From positions 1 through 64,000 of the forward strand of contig JAUMYT010000003.1 of assembly GCA_030528525.1 (NCBI GenBank): a DNA stretch of 64,000 nucleotides, in the 5' to 3' direction. Origin of the DNA: Pasteurellaceae bacterium. Its GTDB lineage: Bacteria; Pseudomonadota; Gammaproteobacteria; Enterobacterales; Pasteurellaceae. Made by a program: the position numbers and the translations under genes. How positions within the stretch are numbered: the first letter of the stretch is position 1; each line of letters starts with the position of its first letter. The notes under the pieces are model-generated. The model was not told where the DNA came from, ran no database searches, and saw only the letters and a program-made list of their open reading frames with translations. Below are positions 51,129 through 60,227 of the stretch, piece after piece.

Positions 51129-51162
51129 ATTTTGCAAAATCGCCATTTTTCTCCCCCCCTTG
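51129..51162 (-). repeat. Variant uptake-signal-like repeat
   Basis: Minus strand GCAAGGGGGGAGAAAAA, tail ATTTTGCAAAAT, downstream of the gyrA terminator. Confidence 0.75.
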
Positions 51163-51233
51163 CTATGCTATATACCAGACCAAACAGACCATTTAAGTGC
51201 AAAAAAACATCAAAAATCAGAATTCTTTTCAAA

Positions 51234-51253
51234 AATGTGAACTACATCACAAA
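51234..51253. promoter_or_regulatory. CRP-like binding site
   Basis: TGTGA-ACTACA-TCACA at 51236-51251, flanked by A-rich sequence (AA before, AA after): both half-sites are perfect. It lies about 190 bp upstream of the porin -35, far for direct activation. Confidence 0.65.
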
Positions 51254-51428
51254 ATCAATGAGAATCCCTAGAAAAATAAAAAAATCTTTATAATCAAATA
51301 GTTAAAAATATAAAAATCATAAAAAAACAGGGCAATATCCGAGTAAAAAGCTCAACCTTTATAAAAATAAAACGTAACCCACTGTTTTTATAGAAAATTT
51401 ACAACATCTAAAAAAGTTCCCGAAAAGA

Positions 51429-51457
51429 TTGACATAAAATACTGATTCTGACACTAT
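51429..51457 (+). promoter_or_regulatory. Probable porin promoter
   Basis: TTGACA (51429-51434), 17-bp spacer, CACTAT (51452-51457). It gives a leader of about 115 nt. Confidence 0.6.
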
Positions 51458-51577
51458 TTGCTCCGCAATCAGCATTTACCCACTTTTACAATGGATGTAA
51501 ATGGACGATTCCGGCAATTACTCTTATACCTTAACAAGAGTGATTTGATGAAACTAAAATTATTTAAGGTGAACACT

Positions 51578-52624
51578 ATGAAAAAAACACTCGTCGCATT
51601 AGCAGTAGCAGCATTTGCAACTTCAGCTTCAGCTTTAACCGTTTATGAAAATGAAGGTACAAAAGTTGATATGAACGGTAAAGTTCGTGTGATTTTAGAA
51701 AAAGAAACTGACAAACGTCCTGATTTAAAAAATGACGGTTCAGGTTTGTCTTTCTCAGTTTCTCACAAACTTTCTGATGATGTTAAAGTAATCGGTGCTG
51801 TAGCAACTTCATTCAAAAAAACAGTTGAAACAGATGAATACTATGTTGGTTTTGATTCAAAATCTGCAGGTAAACTTACTTTCGGTAACCACGACACTTC
51901 AACAGCAGGTTTAGATAAATCTGGTTCAACAACTAAATACGGCGGTGTAGGTCAAACCACTAACTCTGGCGAAAAAGCAATCACTTATGCTTCTCCATCA
52001 TTCGGTGGCTTCAGCTTCGGTGCTCACTATTTATTAGGCAACACAGATAAGAAAGCCCTTGCAACTAAAGCTTCAGATGGCTATTCACAAGGTTTCGGTG
52101 GTGCGTTGAAATTTGAACATAAAGTTGAAGACTTAAAATTTGCTGTAAATGGTGGCTTTACTCAAGAAAACTACAAAACAGCAATCGGCAACGTAAAACG
52201 TAACGCATTCATCGCATCAACAGGTGTTGAAAACGACATGTTCAAAGTCGGTGTAACTTATACTGAAGCAAAAACCTCTAAGAAAGTTGACTACAATACT
52301 TACAAATATGTAGATAACGGTACTCAAGAGTCTGTTGAATTAGCATTGAACAAATTGTCTCAATTAGGTGTAGGTGCTAAAGTTGTTGCAATGAAACAAA
52401 GCGACACTGAACTTGCACTTTATGGTCACTACACAAATATCCGTGGTCAGAAGAGTGATAAATCAGTTAAATTAACCGCGAATAAATTTGTAGTCGGTAC
52501 AAGCTACAAATTCCACAAACAAGCTTCTACATTTGTTGACTTCATGACCGTAAAAGGCAAAGTAAACAATACTTCATTCAAACGTGACAACAAAGTTGGT
52601 GTTGGCTTACGTGTATGGTTCTAA
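51578..52624 (+). CDS. Outer-membrane porin (OmpP2/OmpH type)
   Basis: 348 residues from ATG 51578 (MKKTLVALAVAAFATSASA), with AAGGTGAACACT as Shine-Dalgarno; a 40-codon upstream extension is leader. A signal peptide is cut after about residue 20 (ASA). The mature protein is rich in alternating beta segments and glycine, with EYYVGFDSKSAGKLTFGNHD and SPSFGGFSFGAHY, typical of Gram-negative trimeric porins, and ends in Phe (GLRVWF), the outer-membrane insertion signal. Low-GC, Lys-rich codon use fits high expression. It allows diffusion of small solutes. Confidence 0.92.
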   Translation: MKKTLVALAVAAFATSASALTVYENEGTKVDMNGKVRVILEKETDKRPDLKNDGSGLSFSVSHKLSDDVKVIGAVATSFKKTVETDEYYVGFDSKSAGKLTFGNHDTSTAGLDKSGSTTKYGGVGQTTNSGEKAITYASPSFGGFSFGAHYLLGNTDKKALATKASDGYSQGFGGALKFEHKVEDLKFAVNGGFTQENYKTAIGNVKRNAFIASTGVENDMFKVGVTYTEAKTSKKVDYNTYKYVDNGTQESVELALNKLSQLGVGAKVVAMKQSDTELALYGHYTNIRGQKSDKSVKLTANKFVVGTSYKFHKQASTFVDFMTVKGKVNNTSFKRDNKVGVGLRVWF

Positions 52625-52643
52625 TTAGTGATTAATTAGTGAT

Positions 52644-52675
52644 AAAAGCGAGCAGCTCAGTTGCTCGCTTTTTTA
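52644..52675 (+). terminator. Terminator of the porin gene
   Basis: AAAAGCGAGCA (52644-52654) pairs with TGCTCGCTTTT (52662-52672), loop of 7 nt, followed by TT. Confidence 0.92.
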
Positions 52676-52722
52676 TTGTATTCATCAACACCTTTCCCCG
52701 AAATGATGTGATGAAAAGGCCT

Positions 52723-54027
52723 TTACTCCAATTTCAACGCCTGTGAGAAACTTTGCAAACCTTTGACATTGCTCTCTTTCGCCATGGATTGCAACGCTTG
52801 AGTTGGGGCGTGGAGTAGCTGGTTCATCAGTTTGTAGCTCAATTCGTTCAACACTTTTTCACTCTCCTGCCCTTGCTGCAAGGCAATCAAGGCTTTTTCA
52901 AGCAAATCTAACCGCACATTTTCAGCATTTTGGCGGTAATGTTTGATCAAATTGGTTGATTGTTGCTGTTTGAGCCACGCAAAGAAGTCTTTTGCTTCTT
53001 CTACCACAATCGCTTTGGCTTGCTCAGCGGCTTGTTGGCGTTGAGCAAGGTTCTGCTGAATGATGTTCTGCAAATCGTCTACGCTGTATGCATAGACGCT
53101 ATCTAGCTCACCAGCCTGCTCGTCAATATCCCGTGGTACAGCAATGTCAATCAACAGCATCGGGGCGAATCGGCGTTCTTTTTGGGCAAGTTCCACCATC
53201 GCTTTGCTGATGAGCACATCGGGGCTACCTGTGGAGCTAATCACAACATCTGCTTGATTTAACCCGACCTGCAACGCACTCAGGGACAAAATCTGCATTG
53301 GTACGCCCACTTGCTCCGCCAACATCTCGGCACGAATGTGGGTACGGTTGGCGACCATTATGTTTTTCGCCCCGTGTTGCACTAAATAGCGAGCCACTAA
53401 CTCAATGGTTTCGCCTGCCCCAACAAGTAAAAAACGCAATTTGCCGAAGTTGTCGAAAATCTGCCGAGCCAAGCCACAAGCAGCATAGGCGACCGACACC
53501 GCCGAGCTGCCGATTTCCGTTTCAGACCGCACCCGTTTGGCGGTGGAAAAGGTTTTTTGGAACAGGCGAGAAAGGTTGGTGGACATCGCCACGCCTTGCG
53601 ATTGGTAGAAACTTTCGCTCTCTTGGTAGGCTTGTTTAACTTGCCCTAAAATTTGCGGTTCGCCCAAAATCAATGAATCCAAACCGCACGCCACGCTCAT
53701 TAAATGGCGAGCGGCATCCAAATTCTGTTTAAAATAGAGGCATTGGCGAAGTTCTTGGCGGTCGAGCTGATGAAATTCCGCCAGCCAATCGACACATTGT
53801 TCCCGCCAAGTTTGATTAGCAAGATGATCTTCTTGTGGTGGAATTTCAGGCTGATGAAAATAGAGTTCGGTGCGGTTGCAGGTGGAGAGAATCACGACAC
53901 TTTCCGCCAAGGCTCGCTGTTGAATTTGCTCAAATGCCAAAGTGCGTTTGTTCTCCACAAACGCCACTTTTTCACGCAAACTCACTGATGCGGTTTTATG
54001 ATTGATGCCAAGTGCTAAAATTGTCAT
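52723..54027 (-). CDS. hemA: Glutamyl-tRNA reductase
   Basis: 434 residues from ATG 54027 ([20 protein letters not shown]); the 34 codons upstream lack family similarity. First enzyme of the C5 heme pathway: reduces Glu-tRNA to glutamate-1-semialdehyde with NADPH. The nucleophile is Cys50 in [28 protein letters not shown] and the nucleotide-binding [17 protein letters not shown] follow. A C-terminal dimerisation helix is present. prfA and prmC, usual enterobacterial neighbours, are absent here. Confidence 0.95.
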   Translation of the reverse strand: MTILALGINHKTASVSLREKVAFVENKRTLAFEQIQQRALAESVVILSTCNRTELYFHQPEIPPQEDHLANQTWREQCVDWLAEFHQLDRQELRQCLYFKQNLDAARHLMSVACGLDSLILGEPQILGQVKQAYQESESFYQSQGVAMSTNLSRLFQKTFSTAKRVRSETEIGSSAVSVAYAACGLARQIFDNFGKLRFLLVGAGETIELVARYLVQHGAKNIMVANRTHIRAEMLAEQVGVPMQILSLSALQVGLNQADVVISSTGSPDVLISKAMVELAQKERRFAPMLLIDIAVPRDIDEQAGELDSVYAYSVDDLQNIIQQNLAQRQQAAEQAKAIVVEEAKDFFAWLKQQQSTNLIKHYRQNAENVRLDLLEKALIALQQGQESEKVLNELSYKLMNQLLHAPTQALQSMAKESNVKGLQSFSQALKLE

Positions 54028-54142
54028 TGTTACCCACAAACAAAAACGAGCTTCACTGCCCAAATTCGCCATTCTAATCAATTGACTTAAACGGTGCAAA
54101 TAATTGTCTTGATAGGTTTGATTTATCACAAAGCTTCACACG

Positions 54143-54177
54143 ATTTTATAAAATCTCTTTGTTTCTCCTCCCCTTGT
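54143..54177 (-). repeat. Variant uptake-signal-like repeat
   Basis: Minus strand ACAAGGGGAGGAGAAAC, tail ATTTTATAAAAT, in the divergent hemA/lepA region. Confidence 0.6.
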
Positions 54178-54212
54178 ATGCCCAAATGAAGCAATAGAAT
54201 AGGCTTGCACAG

Positions 54213-54242
54213 ATTTCATTTTCAATGAAATTCAGGTACAAT
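54213..54242 (+). promoter_or_regulatory. lepA promoter overlapped by a palindrome
   Basis: TTTCAT (54214-54219), 17-bp spacer, TACAAT (54237-54242). The palindrome ATTTCATT-TTC-AATGAAAT (54213-54231) covers the -35 and spacer, so a repressor site is possible. Confidence 0.5.
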
Positions 54243-54295
54243 CCGCCGATTATTTTCTTTTAACTTTGACTATTTATAGGACATTCGTTGCCCTT

Positions 54296-56095
54296 ATGAA
54301 AATGCAGAATATTCGTAACTTTTCTATTATTGCCCACATTGACCACGGTAAATCGACCCTTTCCGACCGTTTGATCCAAACTTGTGGCGGTTTGTCGGAT
54401 CGGGAAATGGAAGCCCAAGTGTTGGATTCAATGGATTTAGAGCGTGAGCGTGGCATTACGATTAAAGCCCAAAGCGTGACACTCAATTACAAAGCCAAAG
54501 ACGGCGAAACCTATCAGCTCAACTTTATCGACACCCCTGGACACGTGGATTTCTCGTACGAAGTGTCTCGCTCCCTTGCCGCTTGTGAAGGGGCGTTGTT
54601 GGTGGTGGATGCTGGGCAAGGCGTGGAAGCTCAAACCTTGGCGAACTGCTACACGGCGATTGAAATGGATTTGGAAGTGGTGCCGATTTTAAACAAAATC
54701 GACTTGCCCGCCGCCGAGCCAGAACGTGTGGCGGAAGAGATTGAAGATATTGTCGGCATTGATGCGATGGAAGCGGTGCGTTGTTCGGCGAAAACAGGCT
54801 TGGGAATTGATTTAGTGCTGGAAGAAATTGTGGCGAAAATCCCAGCCCCTGAAGGCGATCCTGAAGCCCCATTGCAAGCTTTGATTATCGATTCGTGGTT
54901 CGATAACTATTTGGGCGTGGTGTCCTTGGTGCGGGTGAAAAATGGCGTGATCCGCAAAGGCGATAAGATCAAAGTGATGTCCACAGGGCAATCTTACAAC
55001 GTGGATCGTCTCGGTATTTTCACCCCGAAACAAGTGGATACCACCGAACTCAAAACAGGCGAAGTTGGCTGGGTTGTGTGTGCGATTAAAGATATTTTAG
55101 GGGCACCCGTAGGCGATACGCTCACGTCTCACCATCATTCGGCAACCCAAGCCTTACCGGGCTTTAAAAAAGTGAAACCGCAGGTTTACGCAGGCTTGTT
55201 CCCGATTAGCTCGGACGATTACGAAGCCTTCCGTGATGCTCTTGGCAAATTGAGCTTAAACGATGCGTCCTTATTCTACGAACCAGAAAACTCCACGGCA
55301 TTAGGCTTTGGTTTCCGTTGTGGCTTCTTGGGCTTGTTGCATATGGAGATCATTCAGGAGCGTTTAGAGCGTGAATACGATCTCGATTTGATCACTACCG
55401 CCCCAACCGTAGTGTACGAAGTGGAACAAACTAACGGCGACGTGGTCTATGTGGATAGCCCATCGAAGTTACCGCCAATCAGCAACATTGCCGAAATTCG
55501 TGAGCCGATTGCCGAGTGTAACATTCTTGTGCCACAAGAGTTTTTAGGCAATGTGATTACGCTTTGTGTGGAAAAACGTGGCGTGCAAACTCATATGGTG
55601 TACCACGGCAACCAAGTGGCATTGACCTATGAAATCCCAATGGGCGAAGTGGTGTTAGACTTCTTCGACCGCTTGAAATCGACTTCTCGTGGTTATGCGT
55701 CGTTGGATTACGGTTTCAAACGCTTCCAAGCGGCGGATATGGTGCGAGTGGATATTATGATCAACGGCGAACGGGTCGATGCTTTGGCGTTAATCGTTCA
55801 CAAAGCGAACGCGCCGTATCGTGGGCGTGAATTAGTGGAAAAAATGAAAGAGTTAATTCCACGCCAGCAATTCGACATCGCTATCCAAGCGGCAATCGGC
55901 AACCACATTATCGCTCGCTCAACGGTCAAACAGCTGCGTAAAAACGTGTTGGCAAAATGTTACGGCGGCGACGTGAGCCGTAAGAAAAAACTGTTGCAGA
56001 AACAGAAAGAAGGGAAAAAACGAATGAAATCGCTCGGTAACGTGGAAGTGCCACAAGAAGCGTTCTTGGCGATTTTGCACGTGGGGAAAGATTAA
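54296..56095 (+). CDS. lepA: Elongation factor 4 (back-translocase LepA)
   Basis: 599 residues from ATG 54296, the E. coli length; ATG 54302 is the alternative, and the frame upstream has only a poor TTG start. Translational GTPase linked to 30S maturation. G1 [12 protein letters not shown]3 [13 protein letters not shown]4 NKIDLP. The LepA-specific C-terminal domain is present ([19 protein letters not shown]). It is followed by a REP-like pair, then lepB, rnc, era: the common lepA-lepB-rnc-era-recO order. Confidence 0.97.
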   Translation: MKMQNIRNFSIIAHIDHGKSTLSDRLIQTCGGLSDREMEAQVLDSMDLERERGITIKAQSVTLNYKAKDGETYQLNFIDTPGHVDFSYEVSRSLAACEGALLVVDAGQGVEAQTLANCYTAIEMDLEVVPILNKIDLPAAEPERVAEEIEDIVGIDAMEAVRCSAKTGLGIDLVLEEIVAKIPAPEGDPEAPLQALIIDSWFDNYLGVVSLVRVKNGVIRKGDKIKVMSTGQSYNVDRLGIFTPKQVDTTELKTGEVGWVVCAIKDILGAPVGDTLTSHHHSATQALPGFKKVKPQVYAGLFPISSDDYEAFRDALGKLSLNDASLFYEPENSTALGFGFRCGFLGLLHMEIIQERLEREYDLDLITTAPTVVYEVEQTNGDVVYVDSPSKLPPISNIAEIREPIAECNILVPQEFLGNVITLCVEKRGVQTHMVYHGNQVALTYEIPMGEVVLDFFDRLKSTSRGYASLDYGFKRFQAADMVRVDIMINGERVDALALIVHKANAPYRGRELVEKMKELIPRQQFDIAIQAAIGNHIIARSTVKQLRKNVLAKCYGGDVSRKKKLLQKQKEGKKRMKSLGNVEVPQEAFLAILHVGKD

Positions 56096-56101
56096 AAAAA
56101 C

Positions 56102-56165
56102 GTAGGATGGGCTTTAGCCCATCACAAATCTTAAATCGCAGTGGTGGGCTAAAGCCCACCCTACC
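56102..56165. repeat. REP-like inverted pair between lepA and lepB
   Basis: Left GTAGGATGGGCTTTAGCCCA, right its inverse but with the GGGTGGGC form, so the two arms mix the variants seen at 2157 and 26928. Confidence 0.85.
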
Positions 56166-56172
56166 TTGCTTT

Positions 56173-56208
56173 GCAAGGGGTAAGATTTTGAGAAAAATCT
56201 GCAAAATT
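56173..56208 (+). repeat. Variant uptake-signal-like repeat (short core)
   Basis: GCAAGGGGTAAGATTTTG, tail AAATCTGCAAAATT, ending just before the lepB Shine-Dalgarno. Confidence 0.7.
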
Positions 56209-56221
56209 TAAGGAGAATTCA

Positions 56222-57184
56222 ATGGCAAACCTAATGCCAATTATTTTTATCGCCATTCTTTTTGGCGTGTGGAAAGTATTAGACGGTATGCAACTGCCGA
56301 ATACCATTTCGATTATTTTAGTCGGATTAGTGGTGATTTGCGGAAGTTTTGCTGCTTTTTACAAATTCAGTGCCGAGCCACGTCGCAGAGCGAAAATCGC
56401 TCGTGAGCAAAAACGCTTAGGGCGTGAATTAACCGAAGATGAATTGAAAGAAATTCAGCCACGCTCTGCGATTGGTGAGTTTTTAGCATCGCTCTTTGGC
56501 GTGTTGTTCTTCGTGACGATTTTACGTTCGTTCCTGTTTGAGCCATTCCAAATTCCAAGTGGATCAATGGAGCCAACCTTGCGAGTGGGCGATTTTCTGA
56601 TTGTGGAAAAATATGCCTACGGCATTAAAGATCCGATTTGGCAAAACACTTTGATTGAAACAGGCAAACCGCAACGGGGCGATGTGGTGGTGTTTAAAGC
56701 CCCGAAACAACCGCACGTGGACTACATCAAACGTGTCGTTGGCGTAGGGGGCGATAAAATCCAATACGATTTTGCCACCCAACAGCTAACCGTGACACAA
56801 GGTGATTCTGGCTTTGTCAATGTGTTCAAATATAGCGAAGGCAAAGCAAACCCTGATTTCTTCTATCACGGAGAAATGCAAATCCAACGTACTGAACAAG
56901 GTGAAGTGACACACCAAATCTTGAATAATCCTTATCCGTTCAACTATGCACCCTATTTCTTCAAACAAGATGGGCAACAGGCAGGCGAATGGGTCGTGCC
57001 AGAAGGACATTACTTCGTGATGGGCGATAACCGTGACAACAGCGAAGACAGCCGTTTCTGGGGCTTTGTGCCTGAGAAAAATATGGTCGGTAAAGCCTCG
57101 TGGTTATGGCTCAGCCTTGATAAAAAACCAAACGAATTCCCAACGGGATTACGTTTTGAGAGAATGTTTACCACGATTAAATAG
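56222..57184 (+). CDS. lepB: Signal peptidase I
   Basis: 320 residues, inner membrane with periplasmic active site. Helices at about 5-22 and 28-47 with a basic cytoplasmic loop (EPRRRAKIAREQKRLGREL), then about 86-103. Catalytic Ser115 in IPSGSMEPTL and Lys170 in YIKRVVGVGGDK. GHYFVMGDNRDNSEDSRFWG is box E. Removes signal peptides of exported proteins such as the porin and Slt here. The ATG follows AAGGAGAATTCA, an ideal spacing. Confidence 0.96.
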   Translation: MANLMPIIFIAILFGVWKVLDGMQLPNTISIILVGLVVICGSFAAFYKFSAEPRRRAKIAREQKRLGRELTEDELKEIQPRSAIGEFLASLFGVLFFVTILRSFLFEPFQIPSGSMEPTLRVGDFLIVEKYAYGIKDPIWQNTLIETGKPQRGDVVVFKAPKQPHVDYIKRVVGVGGDKIQYDFATQQLTVTQGDSGFVNVFKYSEGKANPDFFYHGEMQIQRTEQGEVTHQILNNPYPFNYAPYFFKQDGQQAGEWVVPEGHYFVMGDNRDNSEDSRFWGFVPEKNMVGKASWLWLSLDKKPNEFPTGLRFERMFTTIK

Positions 57185-57194
57185 ATAATATTCT

Positions 57195-57395
57195 TCCCTC
57201 GCTTGCGGGGGAAGTACCTTGCGAAGCAAGGGGTAGGGGGCAACAAGGGGTTAGATTTTTATAAAAATTTGCAAAATAGCCCCCTTCGGTTTCGCTTCGC
57301 TCAACCAGTTACTCGCTTAAGCTCACCCCTTCGGGGTCGTTGGCAAAGCCAACGCTCAAACGCTATGCGTTTGTCTCCCCGCAAGCGGGGGCAGA
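57195..57395. repeat. Structured MITE-like element between lepB and rnc
   Basis: Terminal inverted repeats CGCTTGCGGGG (57200-57210) and CCCCGCAAGCG (57377-57387). Internal small hairpins: CGTTGGC-AAA-GCCAACG and CAAACGC-TAT-GCGTTTG. GCAAGGGGTAGGGGG near the left end. A variant uptake signal (57243-57277) is nested inside. The right end abuts rnc and may give its Shine-Dalgarno. No coding capacity. Confidence 0.65.
57243..57277 (+). repeat. Variant uptake-signal-like repeat nested in the MITE-like element
   Basis: ACAAGGGGTTAGATTTTT, tail AAAATTTGCAAAAT. Confidence 0.65.
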
Positions 57396-57401
57396 ATTTA
57401 T

Positions 57402-58076
57402 ATGATGCAACTAGAACGATTACAAAAAAAATTAGGCTACCAATTTACTCACCTTGATTACTTGAAACAAGCCTTAACTCACCGCAGTGCGGCCACTCAC
57501 AATAACGAGCGTCTTGAATTTTTAGGCGATTCGATTTTGAACTTTGCTATCGGTAAAGCCTTGTACGAAAAATTCCCGAAAGCGAACGAAGGCGAATTAA
57601 GCCGAATGCGTGCAGCCTTGGTTAAGGAGCAGACGTTAGCGATTGTTGCTCGTCAATTTGAGTTGGGCGAGTATCTCAAACTCGGGGCAGGCGAACTTAA
57701 AAGCGGCGGCTACCGCCGTGAGTCGATTTTATCCGACTGTGTTGAAGCGATTATTGCCGCCATTTACTTGGATTCAGGCATTGAACAGGCAAAACTGCAC
57801 GTTTACCGTTGGTATGAACAACTGTTGAACGAAATGAAGCCTGGCGAAGCCCAGAAAGATCCAAAAACACGCCTGCAAGAATTTCTCCAAAGCCGAAAAT
57901 TGCCACTGCCGACGTATGAAGTGATCGACATTAAAGGCGAAGCCCACAATCAAACGTTCAAAGTGAGCTGTAAAGTGGAAAAAGTCGAGCAACTGTTCAT
58001 CGGCACTGGCACTAGCCGCCGCAAAGCCGAGCAACAGGCGGCTCAGCAAGTGATTGAAAAATTGCAGATAAAATGA
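57402..58076 (+). CDS. rnc: Ribonuclease III
   Basis: 224 residues. Cuts double-stranded RNA, including rRNA precursors. Signature [18 protein letters not shown] at about 35-52, with catalytic Glu and Asp; the second acidic pair lies in [16 protein letters not shown]. The C-terminal dsRNA-binding domain covers about 153-222 ([20 protein letters not shown] ... [17 protein letters not shown]). Tandem ATGs at 57402 and 57405; the nearest purine run (GGGGGCAGA) comes from the repeat just upstream. Confidence 0.96.
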   Translation: MMQLERLQKKLGYQFTHLDYLKQALTHRSAATHNNERLEFLGDSILNFAIGKALYEKFPKANEGELSRMRAALVKEQTLAIVARQFELGEYLKLGAGELKSGGYRRESILSDCVEAIIAAIYLDSGIEQAKLHVYRWYEQLLNEMKPGEAQKDPKTRLQEFLQSRKLPLPTYEVIDIKGEAHNQTFKVSCKVEKVEQLFIGTGTSRRKAEQQAAQQVIEKLQIK

Positions 58077-58112
58077 TGATATTTGTCGGAATATTTTGTG
58101 ATAATGCTTGAA

Positions 58113-58210
58113 TGTAGGGACGTATTGCATACGTCCCCAACAAGCGATGAATCCCCATCAATTTTTTGCAAATTTGAAATCGCAATGGGCGTATGCAATA
58201 CGCCCCTACA
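58113..58210. repeat. Second REP-like inverted pair, GTAGGG(A/G)CGTATTGCATACG family
   Basis: Left TGTAGGGACGTATTGCATAC, right GTATGCAATACGCCCCTACA. Each arm is a hairpin and they are mutually inverted, about 50 bp apart. Sits between rnc and era, ending 15 bp before the era ATG. A different stem from the GGTGGGC family. Confidence 0.8.
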
Positions 58211-58225
58211 GAAAAGAGAAATAAA

Positions 58226-59128
58226 ATGACAGAACAAAAAACATACTGTGGCTTTATCGCCATTGTTGGTCGTCCAAATGTGGGAAAATCGACCTTACTA
58301 AATAAAATCTTAGGGCAGAAAATTTCGATTACGTCTCGCAAAGCCCAAACCACTCGCCACCGCATTTTAGGGATTAAAACCGAAGGGGCGTATCAAGAAA
58401 TTTATGTGGATACCCCAGGGTTACACATTGAAGAAAAACGGGCGATTAACCGCTTGATGAATCGTGCGGCAAGCAGTGCGATCAGCGATGTGGATATGGT
58501 GATTTTCGTGGTCGAAGGCACGAAATGGACAGACGATGATGAAATGGTGCTGAACAAATTGCGTGGCACCAAAGCCCCTGTGGTGCTAGCGATCAACAAA
58601 ATCGACAATATTCAAAACAAAGACGAATTACTGCCACACATTACGGAATTGAGCCAAAAATTCCCATTCAAAGAGATTGTGCCAATTTCGGGGCAACGGG
58701 GCAAAAACGTCCATATTTTAGAAAAATTTGTGCGTGAATCCCTGCGTGAAGGCGTACATCACTACCCCGAAGAATATGTGACAGACCGCTCGCAACGTTT
58801 TATGGCATCGGAAATTATCCGCGAAAAATTGATGCGTTTTATGGGCGAAGAGTTGCCGTATTCGGTGACGGTGGAAATTGAACAATTCAAAACTAACGAA
58901 CGTGGCACCTACGAAATCAACGGCTTGATTTTGGTAGAACGTGAAGGGCAGAAAAAAATGGTGATCGGCAACAAAGGGCAGAAAATCAAAGTGATCGGCA
59001 CCGAAGCCCGAGCGGATATGGAACGCCTGTTTGATAATAAAGTTCACTTAGAATTATGGGTGAAAGTCAAAGCAGGCTGGGCAGATGATGAACGGGCCTT
59101 ACGTAGCCTTGGTTATATCGACGAGTAA
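58226..59128 (+). CDS. era: GTPase Era
   Basis: 300 residues from ATG 58226 ([20 protein letters not shown]), preceded by AAGAGAAATAAA; an 11-codon extension would lie in the REP. Essential 30S assembly GTPase. G1 GRPNVGKST, switch-region TTRHRILG, G3 DTPGLH, G4 NKID. The C-terminal KH domain ([20 protein letters not shown]) binds the 16S 3' end. In related bacteria recO follows directly; here a RhuM-Fic gene intervenes. Confidence 0.97.
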   Translation: MTEQKTYCGFIAIVGRPNVGKSTLLNKILGQKISITSRKAQTTRHRILGIKTEGAYQEIYVDTPGLHIEEKRAINRLMNRAASSAISDVDMVIFVVEGTKWTDDDEMVLNKLRGTKAPVVLAINKIDNIQNKDELLPHITELSQKFPFKEIVPISGQRGKNVHILEKFVRESLREGVHHYPEEYVTDRSQRFMASEIIREKLMRFMGEELPYSVTVEIEQFKTNERGTYEINGLILVEREGQKKMVIGNKGQKIKVIGTEARADMERLFDNKVHLELWVKVKAGWADDERALRSLGYIDE

Positions 59129-59180
59129 TAGAAAATCGCCATTTTTTGTGTGAAAAATAGTTGATTTTGCATTGATTTAT

Positions 59181-59217
59181 ACTGATAATAAATACACTGT
59201 TTATATTATCAGTTTTT
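59181..59217 (+). terminator. AT-rich hairpin between era and the RhuM-Fic gene
   Basis: ACTGATAATA (59181-59190) pairs with TATTATCAGT (59203-59212), then TTTTT. It could end era transcription or be an operator for the inserted gene; the sequence alone does not decide. Confidence 0.5.
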
Positions 59218-59230
59218 ATTGGGAGGAAAT

Positions 59231-60223
59231 ATGCAAAATCAAATTCAACTTTATACATCAGCAGATGGACAAGTTTCATTAAGTGTATCACTTGATCAAG
59301 AAACGGTGTGGCTGACTCAAGCACAAATGGCGGAGCTGTTTGGCAAAGACGTTAGAACAATTAATGAACATATTGGAAATCTATTTTCTGAAGGCGAACT
59401 AGAGAGAGAATCAACTATCCGGAAATTCCGGATAGTTCGCCAAGAAGGGAATCGTCAAGTCGCTCGTGAACTAGAACACTACAATTTAGATGTCATTATT
59501 TCCGTAGGTTATCGAGTCAAGTCGCAACGTGGTGTGCAATTCCGCCAGTGGGCGACTCGTACGCTAAAACAACATTTGGTTGAGGGCTACACTTTAAACG
59601 AAAAACGTTTACAGGAAAAAGGCATTGAGTTTAGTCAAGCGGTGGCATTGTTGAGCCAAACCTTATCAAACCAAGCGTTAATCAATGCCGAAGGCGAAGC
59701 GGTGTTGCAAGTGGTGCAGGAGTACGCCAGAAGTTGGAGTTTGTTGCAAGCCTATGATGAGCAGAGTCTGCAAGCAGTCAATGCGAAGCAACAAGCGATG
59801 GTACCATTGCAATTTAATGATGTGGTGCAAGCCATTGAGCAACTTCGCCAAACGCTGATCGAAAAAGGCGAAGCTACAGAACTCTTTGGCCAGCAACGGA
59901 GTGATGGCTTAGCATCTGCGATTGCTACGATTGAGCAAGGCTTTGGTGATGAGCTGTTTTACCCAAATATCGCCAGCCGTTCGGCACATCTTTTGTATTT
60001 TGTCATCAAAAATCACCCCCTTGCGGATGGCAACAAACGCACTGGATCCTTTCTGTTTTTGTGGTATTTACGCTTGAATCAACACCTGCTAGCAAAGCCT
60101 GTGGAGCAGTTAATCAACGATAATACCTTGGTGGCGTTAGCATTATTGGTGGCAGAAAGCTTGCCCGTACAGAAAGAGTTGATGATCCGCCTGATTGAAC
60201 ATTTTGTTATTTTGAAAGAGTAA
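59231..60223 (+). CDS. RhuM-family protein fused to a Fic/Doc domain
   Basis: 330 residues from ATG 59231, with GGGAGG as Shine-Dalgarno. Residues about 1-130 are the RhuM ('virulence protein RhuM') region: VWLTQAQMAELFGKDVRTIN looks like a helix-turn-helix, then LDVIISVGYRVKSQRGVQFR, the family signature. Residues about 190-330 are Fic/Doc-like with HPLADGNKR at 262-270 (catalytic His, phosphate loop), typical of AMP or phosphate transfer to proteins. HPL replaces the commoner HPF. No partner gene adjoins. It is inserted in the era-recO operon; 4 bp before recO, so coupled to it. The target is unknown. Confidence 0.85.
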   Translation: MQNQIQLYTSADGQVSLSVSLDQETVWLTQAQMAELFGKDVRTINEHIGNLFSEGELERESTIRKFRIVRQEGNRQVARELEHYNLDVIISVGYRVKSQRGVQFRQWATRTLKQHLVEGYTLNEKRLQEKGIEFSQAVALLSQTLSNQALINAEGEAVLQVVQEYARSWSLLQAYDEQSLQAVNAKQQAMVPLQFNDVVQAIEQLRQTLIEKGEATELFGQQRSDGLASAIATIEQGFGDELFYPNIASRSAHLLYFVIKNHPLADGNKRTGSFLFLWYLRLNQHLLAKPVEQLINDNTLVALALLVAESLPVQKELMIRLIEHFVILKE

Positions 60224-60227
60224 ATGA

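Larger units (their letters stand above)
51068..51577. other. 510-bp AT-rich region between gyrA and the porin
   Basis: Contains the gyrA terminator (51087-51108), a variant uptake signal (51129-51162), a CRP-like site (51236-51251), about 150 bp of very AT-rich sequence with no gene recognised, and the porin promoter (51429-51457) with a leader of roughly 110 nt. A short start-to-stop frame in the leader was not credible as a gene. Confidence 0.7.
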
